Positions 1 through 8,163 of a stretch of 64,000 nucleotides of DNA are shown one piece after another (the first letter of the stretch is position 1; each line of letters begins with the position of its first letter). Below the pieces are notes generated by a model, which was given only the letters and a program-made list of their open reading frames with translations, was not told the origin of the DNA and did no database searches. Made by a program: the position numbers and the translations under genes. The stretch comes from Stackebrandtia albiflava (lineage in GTDB: Bacteria > Actinomycetota > Actinomycetes > Mycobacteriales > Micromonosporaceae): positions 1,225,142 through 1,289,141 of the forward strand of contig NZ_VLLL01000005.1 of the NCBI RefSeq assembly GCF_007994225.1. Direction: 5' to 3'.

Positions 1-448
1 TTCCGCTGTGGAGTGCGTGTTGTGACCACTCCTGCCAGGCGACCGGCGGCCCGCCGAACTGCAACAGCAGGAATCCCTCCATCGCCACGTGCATGGGCAG
101 GAAACGGAACCGCACGTCGTCGAGTCGTTTGTGCATCCGGTGGTGGAGGCGGATCCTCCTTTCGGGGTCGCGGCTGCCGGGGACGCTCAGTCGGGTGCCG
201 TACGCGGCCTCCACGAACTCCTCGCCGGTGTCGACGATCATGGCGTGGGGGACGAACGAGTGGTAGAGGTTACCGCCGGAGCAGACCCCGGCCCAGGGTT
301 CGGCGAGTTCGCGATGGTACAGCCGGATCTGGGGAACGGGTTTCTCCCGCAGCAGCGGGACCATGCGGACGGTGCCCCAGGTCTGGCCGGGCGCGGCCGT
401 CAGGTCGTGTGGTCCGGGGCGGCGGTAACGCGGCCGATCGGTCGTCAT
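1..448 (-). CDS. ARPP-1-like protein, partial (3' end outside window)
   Basis: Reading the minus strand from ATG 448-446 gives an open frame that leaves the window after 149 codons. It starts MTTDRPRYRRPGPHDLTAAP and continues with a basic, beta-rich sequence containing WGTVRMVPLL and SGGNLYHSF. The GPHDLTAAPGQTWG stretch resembles the ARPP-1 family (ARG and Rhodanese-Phosphatase-superfamily-associated Protein 1), which is found beside VWA proteins in predicted actinobacterial conflict or RNA-related operons. The family call is from memory of the motif and needs a profile search. The ATG overlaps a possible TGA of the upstream VWA gene as ATGA, which indicates translational coupling. Biochemical function unknown. 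Confidence 0.6.
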   Translation of the reverse strand, partial: MTTDRPRYRRPGPHDLTAAPGQTWGTVRMVPLLREKPVPQIRLYHRELAEPWAGVCSGGNLYHSFVPHAMIVDTGEEFVEAAYGTRLSVPGSRDPERRIRLHHRMHKRLDDVRFRFLPMHVAMEGFLLLQFGGPPVAWQEWSQHALHSG

Positions 449-1847
449 GTCCCCTCCCGAGGAGTCGCGCCACTCGCAGGTCCAGGTGCGCGTGGAGTTC
501 CGCCATGCCGCGCCGTCCCTCCGCGAAACCGGCGAGTTCGACCAGCGCGGGTATGTCGGCGGCGTCGCGGATACCGATGGTGGGGACGCCGTCGGCGAGC
601 CGCCGCACGTCGTACCGGCGTGGGTCGTAGCCGGGGTTGAGGTGTACCACCGCGGTCTGTCGTGCCACGTCGATGCGCCGTCGCCATGCCCCCAGGACGG
701 CCTTCGCCAGTCCGGGCGGTGAGTTGTCCCAGCCGTCGGAGACGATGATCAGGTGGTCGGGGCGCAGTTCCAGTGCGTCGATGACGCGTCCACCGATGCC
801 GCTGGCGCCTCGGGGCGTGACCAGCAGTGGGTCGCGTGACCTCGACAGCCACAGTCCCCGGTAGTCCTCCGCCCACGCCGCCAGGATGTGGTGGGCGGCC
901 AGCGCGACCGCCAACGGACGGTTCCGGCGTTGCGGCGACCCGAGGCTGGAGTAGCTGTCGTCCAGTACCGCCACGACGGTACCGGGCAGTCGACGGCCCG
1001 CGACGATCCGCGCGGCGGCGGTCCGCAGTGCCGAGGACAGTTCCGCGCGGCGGTCGCGGCGTTGCGCCGTCGTCAGTGACAACACGTATGCGCAGATCCG
1101 TTGGAGCGGGGCCTGGGAGAGGTCGGCGTTGGACAGGCCGTGCCGCGTGCGGGTGTCGCGCAGTCGCAGCCGCTCCAGGCCGGTGAGCCGGTCCTCGATA
1201 CCGGCGAGGAACCGGTCGCGTGGGATGCCGTGCCTGGCGGCGAACCCCTCGGCGACGGTGAACGGCAGCCGGTAGATCGCCCGCTGGTCGTAGTGGGCGC
1301 GCCACCAGTCGTTCAGCAGCGGATCGGTGAAGGGGCGCCGGTGGTCACCGAACAGGAACCGGGCGAGCTCCTCGGGCAACGACAGGTGCGCGTGCCGGAC
1401 CGCCACCTTCAGGCCCGTCCGGTACTTGACGGCGTCGAGTGCCAGGGGGCGACCGGCGAGCCAGTCGCGGATGACGGCGCGGGTGCGGCGGTTGTTGACC
1501 CGGGATCCCCGCAACCGGCGGAACAGCCGGTACACCCGCGGTGGGGTCATCCGTCGCAGCGCGGCCATGATCAGGGCGGTCTCGTCGGGGTGCGCCTCGC
1601 CGTCGGGCCGGGTCGCGAGCAGGCCCGCGATCATGAGCCCGGCGTTGTGGTCGTTGACGTCCAGGGCGAGGGAGGCCGCGTAGAGGCGACGGTAGTTGAC
1701 CCGCATGTACTCGTGCAGGAAGTCTAGTGACAGGGCCCGGGTGGCGGCGTCGTCGTGGAAGTCGCGTGCGCCCGTCGCCGTGACGGCGGCGTTGGCGAAC
1801 ATCAGGATGTCGTCACACGCCACCAGGTCGCCGAGGGTGTCGGTCAT
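270..1847 (-). CDS. TROVE-like and VWA domain protein
   Basis: 525 codons from ATG 1847. The N-terminal ~260 residues are helical and contain a TROVE-like signature (RAVIRDWLAGRPLALDAVKYR, in which the tail resembles the 'xxVxKYR' strip of Ro60/Rsr proteins). Residues ~290-440 form a VWA domain: DDSYSS matches the MIDAS DxSxS motif and IIVSDGWDN supplies the later acidic residue. Ro60-type proteins bind misfolded RNAs and Y RNAs; whether this divergent member does is inference. The last ~60 residues (below position 448) are Pro/Arg-rich and are an out-of-frame reading of the next gene. Another frame has a TGA at 447-445 just where the downstream ATG starts, so the natural end may be near 445 with a frameshift around the G-run at 450-458. 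Confidence 0.75.
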   Translation of the reverse strand: MTDTLGDLVACDDILMFANAAVTATGARDFHDDAATRALSLDFLHEYMRVNYRRLYAASLALDVNDHNAGLMIAGLLATRPDGEAHPDETALIMAALRRMTPPRVYRLFRRLRGSRVNNRRTRAVIRDWLAGRPLALDAVKYRTGLKVAVRHAHLSLPEELARFLFGDHRRPFTDPLLNDWWRAHYDQRAIYRLPFTVAEGFAARHGIPRDRFLAGIEDRLTGLERLRLRDTRTRHGLSNADLSQAPLQRICAYVLSLTTAQRRDRRAELSSALRTAAARIVAGRRLPGTVVAVLDDSYSSLGSPQRRNRPLAVALAAHHILAAWAEDYRGLWLSRSRDPLLVTPRGASGIGGRVIDALELRPDHLIIVSDGWDNSPPGLAKAVLGAWRRRIDVARQTAVVHLNPGYDPRRYDVRRLADGVPTIGIRDAADIPALVELAGFAEGRRGMAELHAHLDLRVARLLGRGHDDRSAALPPPRTTRPDGRARPDLGHRPHGPAAAGETRSPDPAVPSRTRRTLGRGLLRR

Positions 1848-2117
1848 GGTGTGTGCTCACGTTCGGTGGTGGTCGGGGGCCGGCCGGGGAATGGGGGCAC
1901 GAGCAGCGAAGGTGCTGTTTCAAGACAGGTTCCGGGAGTCGTACCGAAGTCCCGCGGCCGGCTCCGGGGACGATACGGCACGCGGTCAAGTACCGCCACA
2001 CCGAAACTATCGTCCACAGTGGTTTCTTTCGGTGCGGGGTCGCCGAAAAGCCCGCGACGGCGCCACCGGCCTGCGGATACGCTGTCGGCTTCGTCACCTC
2101 ACAATGGAAGAGGCACA

Positions 2118-3863
2118 GTGGAGCACTCGCCTGTCGCAGACCTCGCACACGACGTCGAGACCGCCGCGCTCGCGGCGATACGGGGCGTCGCCCCCGACGT
2201 GGAGCGTCCGGCGGTCCCGGTGCGACGAGGCGAACGTGCCGACTTCCAGATAGACGCCGCGTTCGGTCTGGCGTCGGCGTTGTCGGCGCCACCGCGGGTG
2301 ATCGCCGAGCGGATCGTGGCGGCCTTGCCGCTCCCGCTTCGGGACGGCGCGGACGTGTCGGGGCCGGGTTTCGTGAACGTGCGGGTGCCTGCGGAGTCGC
2401 TGTGGCGGCGGGTCGACCGGTTCCTGGCCGTGGACTCCGTGGTGGCACCGGACCGGGTGCCGGGGACCGTCACCGTCGTGGACTACGCCGGCCCCAACGT
2501 CGCCAAACGGCTGCACGTGGGCCACCTGCGCGCGACCCTGCTGGGTGACGCGTTGGCCCGGCTGCTGGCCGACCGCGGTGACGTGGTGATCCGCCAGAAC
2601 CACCTGGGGGACTGGGGAACCCAGTTCGGGATGCTCGTGCAGTACCACGCCGAGCACCCGGAGTCGGCCCCGTTGCCGCCGGGGCCGGGCGCGCTCGACG
2701 CCCTGGAGGACCGGTACCGGCGGGCGCGAGCGGCGTTCGACGCCGACCCGGGATTCGCCGAGCGGTGCCGCGGCCGCGTCGTGGCGTTGCAGTCGGGCGA
2801 CCGCGAGAGCCTGGAGGTGTGGCGCCGGATCGTGTCGGTGTCGGTGGCCGGTTTCCAGGCGGAGTTCCACCGGCTCGGCGTGGACCTGACCCCGGAGGAC
2901 GTGGCGGGGGAGTCCGGTTACAACGCCGTACTTCCGGGCCTGGTCGACGAACTCGTGGACGCCGGTGTGGCGGTGGAGTCCCGGGGCGCGTGGTGCGTGT
3001 TCGACGACGACTTCACCGATCCCGAGGGCACGCCGGTGCCGCTGATCGTCCGCAAACGCGACGGCGGTTTCGGTTACGCCGCGACCGATCTCGCGGCGTT
3101 GCGACACCGGGTGGCGGTGCTGGGGGCACACCGGCTGCTGTACGTGGTGGACCAGCGGCAGTCGCGGCACTTCGCGCAGGTGTTCGCCGCGGCGCGCCGC
3201 GCGGGTTGGCTGCCCGACGACGTCGAGGCGGTGCACATCCCGTTCGGGACGGTGTTCGACCACGCGGGCAGGCCTTTCAAGACCCGGTCGGGCGACACCG
3301 TGCCGTTGCACGACCTGTTGGACACCGCGGTGGCGCGCGCCCGGCAGGTGCTCGCGGAGCGTCCCGCCCCGCCCGAGGGTGACCTGGACGCGGTCGCCGA
3401 GGCGGTGGGCGTCTCGGCGGTCAAGTACGCCGACCTCGCCACGTCCCGGACCAGGGACTACCGGTTCGACGTCGACCGCATGGTGTCGTTCCAGGGCGAC
3501 ACCGGCGTGTACATCCAGTACGCCTACGCCCGCATCGCGGCACTGTCACGGCGCGCCGGCGGGGTTCCGGCGGCCGACTGCGACCCCCGGGGGCCGGTGG
3601 CCGACGCCGAACGGGCGTTGATCCTGCACCTGGACGGCTACCGCGCCGTCCTGGCCGAGAGCGCGCGACGGTACGAGCCGCACAGGTTGTGCGGGTACCT
3701 GTACGGGCTGGCCCGGTCGTTCACCACCTTCTACGAGGAGTGTCCGGTGACGACGGCCGAACCCGTCGTGCGGAACCGGCGGTTGCGGCTGGTGGAGGCG
3801 ACCCGCCGGGTGTTGTCGCACGGTATGCGCATCATCGGCCTCACCCGGCTGGAACGCATGTGA
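2118..3863 (+). CDS. argS: Arginyl-tRNA synthetase
   Basis: Class I aminoacyl-tRNA synthetase that charges tRNA-Arg with arginine using ATP. GTG 2118 is chosen because GAAGAGG lies 5 nt upstream and the protein then begins with the family's N-terminal tRNA-binding domain; the frame is open further upstream but that part is not ArgRS-like. The signature GPNVAKRLHVGHLR (HIGH motif as HVGH, ~residues 132-136) is present. As in the E. coli-type enzymes, KMSKS is replaced by GRPFKTRSGDT (~residue 386). The C-terminal ~120 residues match the DALR anticodon-binding domain (YIQYAYARI onwards). 581 residues, normal length. It is divergent from the VWA gene across ~270 bp. Confidence 0.93.
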   Translation: MEHSPVADLAHDVETAALAAIRGVAPDVERPAVPVRRGERADFQIDAAFGLASALSAPPRVIAERIVAALPLPLRDGADVSGPGFVNVRVPAESLWRRVDRFLAVDSVVAPDRVPGTVTVVDYAGPNVAKRLHVGHLRATLLGDALARLLADRGDVVIRQNHLGDWGTQFGMLVQYHAEHPESAPLPPGPGALDALEDRYRRARAAFDADPGFAERCRGRVVALQSGDRESLEVWRRIVSVSVAGFQAEFHRLGVDLTPEDVAGESGYNAVLPGLVDELVDAGVAVESRGAWCVFDDDFTDPEGTPVPLIVRKRDGGFGYAATDLAALRHRVAVLGAHRLLYVVDQRQSRHFAQVFAAARRAGWLPDDVEAVHIPFGTVFDHAGRPFKTRSGDTVPLHDLLDTAVARARQVLAERPAPPEGDLDAVAEAVGVSAVKYADLATSRTRDYRFDVDRMVSFQGDTGVYIQYAYARIAALSRRAGGVPAADCDPRGPVADAERALILHLDGYRAVLAESARRYEPHRLCGYLYGLARSFTTFYEECPVTTAEPVVRNRRLRLVEATRRVLSHGMRIIGLTRLERM

Positions 3864-4056
3864 CGCCGGACGGCGGTATCGGATATCGGACACAACAGTG
3901 TCGGGATGGATACCGAGCCGCCGCCACCACCGTCCTAACGTGATACCGGACCGAAGGGCGGTGCCGGTGGGCGACGCCGCGGGACGACGTCAGGCACGGC
4001 GGGGCGAGGGCGTCCGGACACACCGGATTCCGGCCGCCGATTCCGGAGTGGTGGCC

Positions 4057-4530
4057 ATGGATTACCAGATCAACTTCGACAGTCGCACCTCGGCGGCCGC
4101 GCTGGCCGAGGTACTCGCCACCCGGTACCGGGTCGAGCCGTCGCGGATCTACATCGGCGGATCGGCCGGGCTCGGTGACTACGGGGGGCCGGCGCCGACG
4201 GTGTTGTTGTCGCCGGCCCCGGCGCCGGACCCCCGGTTCGGTTGCCTGTTGCGGGCCGGTCCCGCGTTGTCGAGGCACATCGGCGGGTTGAGCGGTGTCG
4301 GGTTGGCCGAGGAGCTGTGCCGGGAGTTGGGAACCCACGCGCTTGTCGCCGGAGGCGCCACCGGGTGGACCCTCGTCACCTCCGACGGGCGCACCTGTGA
4401 GGCGGTCATCGACGACGACCTGTTCGCCGAGGAGGGGTTCGTCCTGGTGGCGGTGTTGAGTCCGATGCCGAGGCTGCCCGAGGTGCCGGTGCGGTCGTCC
4501 CACTGGCGGACCGGCCGGTTCGCGCGGTGA
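4057..4530 (+). CDS. Hypothetical protein, 157 aa
   Basis: Starts MDYQINFDSR at ATG 4057; GTG 4051 is an in-frame alternative and the GGAG at 4044-4047 serves either poorly. The protein is acidic and mixed alpha/beta, with a low-complexity APTVLLSPAPAPDP stretch near residue 50. No signal peptide or membrane segment and no recognised family motif. It lies between argS and moaA and ends four bases before the moaA stop on the other strand, so the two genes converge tightly. Function not assigned. Confidence 0.6.
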   Translation: MDYQINFDSRTSAAALAEVLATRYRVEPSRIYIGGSAGLGDYGGPAPTVLLSPAPAPDPRFGCLLRAGPALSRHIGGLSGVGLAEELCRELGTHALVAGGATGWTLVTSDGRTCEAVIDDDLFAEEGFVLVAVLSPMPRLPEVPVRSSHWRTGRFAR

Positions 4531-4533
4531 GCG

Positions 4534-5571
4534 TCAGCCGCCGCGGGTGTGCATCTCCAGGTGCGGGTCGCGTCGCAGGCTCTCCACGCCGATGAACACC
4601 CGCCGCCCGTCGGTGCGCAACCGGTCCACCGCGCCCTGGTCGTCTCGCCGCCGCCACACCGTGGCCAGGAGGGACGCCAGGTCGTCCGCGGTGGCGCCGT
4701 CGCGCAGCGGCCCGCGCAGGTCGGTGCCGGTGTGGGCGTAGAGGCAGCGCAGCCACATGCCGTCGGCGGTCAGGCGGCTGCGGTCGCAGGCGCCGCAGAA
4801 GGGTTGGGTCGTGGACGAGATGACGCCGAACACCGTCCCATCGGGGAGCCTGAACCGGTCGGCCGGTGCCGAGTCGGGGCCGCCCTCCGGGACGATCGGT
4901 CCGTAGTGGGCGGACAGGTCCGAGAGGATGTTCCGCCGGGAGTACACCTGGTCGGGGGTCCACGCGGTGGCGCCGCCGACGTCCATGTACTCGATGAACC
5001 TGACCTCGGCGGAGCGGTCGCGGCCGAACTCGATCATGTCGACCAGTTCGTCCGAGTTGAACCCGTTCATGACCACGGTGTCGAGTTTCAACGTCCCGAA
5101 CTCGGCGGCGGCGGCGTCGACGCCGGTGAGGACGGCGAGGTGGGATCCGCGGCGGGACAGTCGCCGGAACCGTGCCGGGCGGAGCGTGTCGAGGCTGACG
5201 GTGACGCGGTGCAACCCGGCCGCCCGCAGTGCGGCGGCGTGCCCGGTCAACAGGACGCCGTTGGTGGTCATCGCCAGGTCGTCGACGCCGGGCAGCGCGG
5301 CCAGCCCCGACACCAGTTCGGTGAGCCCGGGGCGCAGCAGCGGCTCACCGCCGGTCAGCCTGACCCGGTCGACACCCACCCGCGTGAACGCGTCGGTGAG
5401 GCGGGTCAGTTCGTCGAAGGTGAGGATGTCGGCCTTGGGGAGCCAGGCGTACTCCTCCTCGGGCATGCAGTACCGGCAGCGCAGGTTGCACCGGTCGGTG
5501 ACGGAGATCCGCAGGGACCGCATGGGGCGTCCGCGTGTGTCCCGTGGGGCCGGGACGGCGGGCTCGGTCAT
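4534..5571 (-). CDS. moaA: GTP 3',8-cyclase (molybdenum cofactor biosynthesis)
   Basis: Radical SAM enzyme that, with MoaC, converts GTP to cyclic pyranopterin monophosphate in Mo-cofactor synthesis. The radical-SAM cluster motif CX3CX2C is CNLRCRYC at residues 28-35, followed by LTGGEPLL for SAM binding. The second C-terminal cluster motif is visible as CGACDRSRLTADGMWLRC. The protein ends in Gly-Gly (HTRGG), a feature needed for MoaA activity. Start ATG 5571 is preceded by AGGAG. 345 residues, normal. No other moa genes are visible nearby. Confidence 0.95.
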   Translation of the reverse strand: MTEPAVPAPRDTRGRPMRSLRISVTDRCNLRCRYCMPEEEYAWLPKADILTFDELTRLTDAFTRVGVDRVRLTGGEPLLRPGLTELVSGLAALPGVDDLAMTTNGVLLTGHAAALRAAGLHRVTVSLDTLRPARFRRLSRRGSHLAVLTGVDAAAAEFGTLKLDTVVMNGFNSDELVDMIEFGRDRSAEVRFIEYMDVGGATAWTPDQVYSRRNILSDLSAHYGPIVPEGGPDSAPADRFRLPDGTVFGVISSTTQPFCGACDRSRLTADGMWLRCLYAHTGTDLRGPLRDGATADDLASLLATVWRRRDDQGAVDRLRTDGRRVFIGVESLRRDPHLEMHTRGG

Positions 5572-5684
5572 GGGTGCTCCTGTACGACGGCGGCGGTCGG
5601 CCCCGGAATGACCGTTTCGCCGGACTGGACCGAGATCGAGGCTAACAGAGGGCACCGACGTTCCCGTCCGGCCGCGGCGGGGTC

Positions 5685-6215
5685 TCAGGGCCAGGTCAGG
5701 TCGATCCCGTGGTCGCGGGCGAGCCATTCCTCCAGCCGGTAGCCGTGGCGGGCGATGCCGTCGGCGGCGTCGAAAGCCACGGACAGCGCCCACTCGGCGG
5801 TCTCCTGGTCGACGAGTCCCGCGGCGACGGCCTGCAGGAACTCGTCCTGGTCGATCACCTCGGCCCGTCGACCGGTGTACACCCGGATGTCGAGGTAGTA
5901 GTCCGTCATCTCGTACCGGTCGCCCACGACGCGGGTGCGCGCGATGTCGATGTAGTAGTCCTCCAGTCCGACCACCCCCGGGCGCGCGATCCAGGAGATG
6001 ACCCGCAGTCCCAGTCCCGGCAGCAGCCAGGCACGCTGTCCGACCGCGCGCGACGCCGGTCGCCGGAAGGTCCGGCGGCCGTACATGCCGAACGGGGTGA
6101 CCCGGTACGTCTCCAGGTCACGCCGGTCACCGTCGCGGTTGAGGATGGTCCCGGTGTCGGCATGCCACACCTCGCGGTGTGGCGGGTGGATGCGTGGTCG
6201 GCTGGTCAACTGCAT
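5685..6215 (-). CDS. DUF402 family protein
   Basis: 176 residues from ATG 6215 (GAAGAG upstream). The core YYIDIARTRVVGDRYEMTDYYLDIRVY followed by VIDQDEF matches the DUF402/FAU-1-like fold, whose characterised members are nucleoside di- and triphosphatases or RNA-binding proteins. The conserved acidic and Tyr residues of that family are visible; specific substrate unknown. Same strand as moaA, 113 bp upstream of it; a functional link is not evident. Confidence 0.8.
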   Translation of the reverse strand: MQLTSRPRIHPPHREVWHADTGTILNRDGDRRDLETYRVTPFGMYGRRTFRRPASRAVGQRAWLLPGLGLRVISWIARPGVVGLEDYYIDIARTRVVGDRYEMTDYYLDIRVYTGRRAEVIDQDEFLQAVAAGLVDQETAEWALSVAFDAADGIARHGYRLEEWLARDHGIDLTWP

Positions 6216-6454
6216 ACTGCTCTTCGAGTCCTTTCGGCCGGGCGGGCCGTCGGTGGGACCGCACGGCGTGGTCGGGGGTGATGCGGCGTCCCGTCCCGCC
6301 GGGTGCGGTGTGCGTCGTCCCGGGGGGCCGCGGCGGCCGGGAGGGCATACGGGGTGGCGTGCCGGCCTGGACTCGATGGTAGCGACACCGGTGCGCCGGG
6401 TCGCGGTTCCGTGTAGACGGACCGGTGACACGTCTGTGAAGTCCGGGCGAACGG

Positions 6455-6808
6455 TCAGGCCGTCTCCGGGAAGGTGTGGGTCACCCGGATGGTGCCGACG
6501 ATGTGCCGGTTGAACTCGGGAAGCTCCTCGGCGGGGACCCAGAGTTCCAGTATGTCGCGGCCGCCGGCCTGCTGAACCGGGTAGCGGGACACGAAGTCGG
6601 TGTCGACGTCGAACTCGGTGACGAATCCGGCGCCGGAGTGAGGGACGTTCCAGTCGCGGGCGATCTTGATCGCGTAGTCGACGTTGAGAACCGGGTAGAA
6701 GATCGGCTGTTCGGGGAGCCGGGGTGGCCACTCCCGCCATCCGGAGGCGGCGACGAGGTCGAGTTCGGCCGGTCCGGTGGGACGCCACAGGGTGGTGGTG
6801 CCGGGCAT
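6455..6808 (-). CDS. Conserved hypothetical protein ('crystallin J1-like' in some actinomycete annotations)
   Basis: 117 residues from ATG 6808, with GGAGA upstream. The sequence reads LWRPTGPAELDLVAASGWR..., YAIKIARDWN and LELWVPAEELPEFNRHIVG, a small conserved actinomycete family. Databases often call it ADP-ribosylation/crystallin J1, a name with little functional support. No catalytic motif is obvious and it is predicted to be cytoplasmic. Divergent from the DUF4291 gene across 68 bp. Confidence 0.72.
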   Translation of the reverse strand: MPGTTTLWRPTGPAELDLVAASGWREWPPRLPEQPIFYPVLNVDYAIKIARDWNVPHSGAGFVTEFDVDTDFVSRYPVQQAGGRDILELWVPAEELPEFNRHIVGTIRVTHTFPETA

Positions 6809-6876
6809 GGTTCTCCGTTCGGTGGTGCCGCGAAAAGGAGGTGACGGCGGGGGCTTTCGGCTTCCACAATGGTGCC

Positions 6877-7473
6877 ATGACATTCCGACGCCGGATTCGC
6901 GCGGTGTTCGACACCGAGACGGTGCGCGTCTACCAGGCGTACGCACCCGAGATCGCCCGACCCGCCACCGCCGCGGGCCGATTCGTGCCGCCGTTCTCCC
7001 GGACGCGCATGACGTGGATAAAACCGTCGTTCCTGTGGATGGCGTACCGGTGCGGTTGGGCCACCAAACCCGGCCAGGAACGTGTGTTGGCGGTCGACGT
7101 CTCACGCGGCGGCTTCGAATGGGCGTTGCGGCATTCCGCGCTCAGCCACTTCGACCGCGCCGGCTACCCGGACGCGCCGTCGTGGCGGGCGGCGGTGAAG
7201 GCCAACCCGGTGCGCGTCCAGTGGGATCCGGAACGCGACGTGCGGTTGCGTCCGTTGCCGCACCGGGCCATCCAGATCGGTATCGGCGGAGCGGCCGTCG
7301 CCCGTTACGTCGACGAGTGGACGGTCCGGATCACCGACGTCACCGACCTGATGACCGAGGTGGGACGGTTGGCCTCGATCGGTGCCGTGGACGAGGCGGT
7401 GAGGCTGGCGCCGGCGGAGCGCCCGTACCCGTTGCCGGAGGACATGCCGGCCCACGTGCTGCCCGCCGGCTGA
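6877..7473 (+). CDS. DUF4291 family protein
   Basis: 198 residues from ATG 6877. The run FDTETVRVYQAYAPEIARPA, then FVPPFSRTRMTWIKPSFLWM, is the signature of DUF4291, a family of unknown function widespread in actinobacteria and fungi. No signal peptide. A nearly ideal Shine-Dalgarno (AAAAGGAGGTGA, 6833-6844) lies 32 nt upstream of this ATG with no start codon at normal spacing. GTG 6841 is in frame but sits inside the Shine-Dalgarno, so the true start is less certain than usual. Confidence 0.82.
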   Translation: MTFRRRIRAVFDTETVRVYQAYAPEIARPATAAGRFVPPFSRTRMTWIKPSFLWMAYRCGWATKPGQERVLAVDVSRGGFEWALRHSALSHFDRAGYPDAPSWRAAVKANPVRVQWDPERDVRLRPLPHRAIQIGIGGAAVARYVDEWTVRITDVTDLMTEVGRLASIGAVDEAVRLAPAERPYPLPEDMPAHVLPAG

Positions 7474-7514
7474 CCGCGCTCACCGGCGTGACCGGCGAGC
7501 GCGAGGGCATGATT

Positions 7515-7579
7515 TTGCTCAACCGAGCAACACGCGTGTTATGGTTTGCTCATGCGAGCAAGAAACAGCTCAACTGAGC
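7515..7579 (+). promoter_or_regulatory. TetR operators and likely leaderless promoter
   Basis: Two perfect inverted repeats with the same arms, TTGCTC-N4-GAGCAA, lie at 7515-7530 and 7546-7561, 31 bp centre to centre (about three helical turns). A third, shorter copy GCTC-N4-GAGC is at 7568-7579. The first repeat's TTGCTC can act as a -35, with TTATGG at 7539-7544 as -10 (18-bp spacer), which places the transcript start at about the A of ATG 7552. The second operator contains that ATG in its spacer. Binding by the adjacent TetR protein (autorepression) is inferred. Confidence 0.75.
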
Positions 7580-8163
7580 GGAGCGTCACCGAGCTCGCCC
7601 GGCGGGCGCAGATCGTCGCGGCGGCGATCGAGGTCATCGCCGAGGAGGGCTACACCAAGGCGTCCTTCGGCCGGATCGCGGCGCGGGCGGGCCTGAGCAG
7701 CACCGGCCTGATCTCCTACCACTTCGCGGGCAAGCAGGACCTCATGGACGCGGTCTGCGAGGCGATCCTGCGTGAGTTCGCCGATTTCGTGCGGGAACGA
7801 CCCGACGACGGCACACCCGCGGGGCAACTGCGGACGTTCCTGATCGCCAACGCCGACTACATGGCGGCGCACCGAGGGCAGATGGTGACGCTGCTGCGGA
7901 TCCGGCGGGCGCAGGTGCGGCCCGACGCGGTGAACGCCCGGGGCCGCACCGACCGGCGCGACCTGGCGGCCCTGCTCGCGGAGGGCAGGCGCACCGGTGA
8001 CTTCGGCGAATTCACGCCCGACCTCATGGCGGGCTTCATCCTGTCGCTTCGTGACGGGCTCATCGAACGGCTCGCCGAGGAACCCGGGTTCGACGTGGAG
8101 GCGGCGGCCTCGGAACTCGTCGCCGCGGTGGCGGCGATGACCGACAACGGAGGGAAGACATGA
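7552..8163 (+). CDS. TetR family transcriptional regulator
   Basis: 203 residues from ATG 7552; TTG 7546 is an in-frame alternative. The N-terminal helix-turn-helix is clear: ARRAQIVAAAIEVIAEEGYTKASFGRIA followed by GLSSTGLISYHFAGKQDLMD. The ~140 C-terminal residues form the usual divergent ligand-binding domain. It overlaps the esterase start by ATGA (8160-8163), so the two are one translationally coupled operon. The operators over its start codon suggest ligand-relieved autorepression controlling the esterase. Confidence 0.9.
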   Translation: MRARNSSTERSVTELARRAQIVAAAIEVIAEEGYTKASFGRIAARAGLSSTGLISYHFAGKQDLMDAVCEAILREFADFVRERPDDGTPAGQLRTFLIANADYMAAHRGQMVTLLRIRRAQVRPDAVNARGRTDRRDLAALLAEGRRTGDFGEFTPDLMAGFILSLRDGLIERLAEEPGFDVEAAASELVAAVAAMTDNGGKT

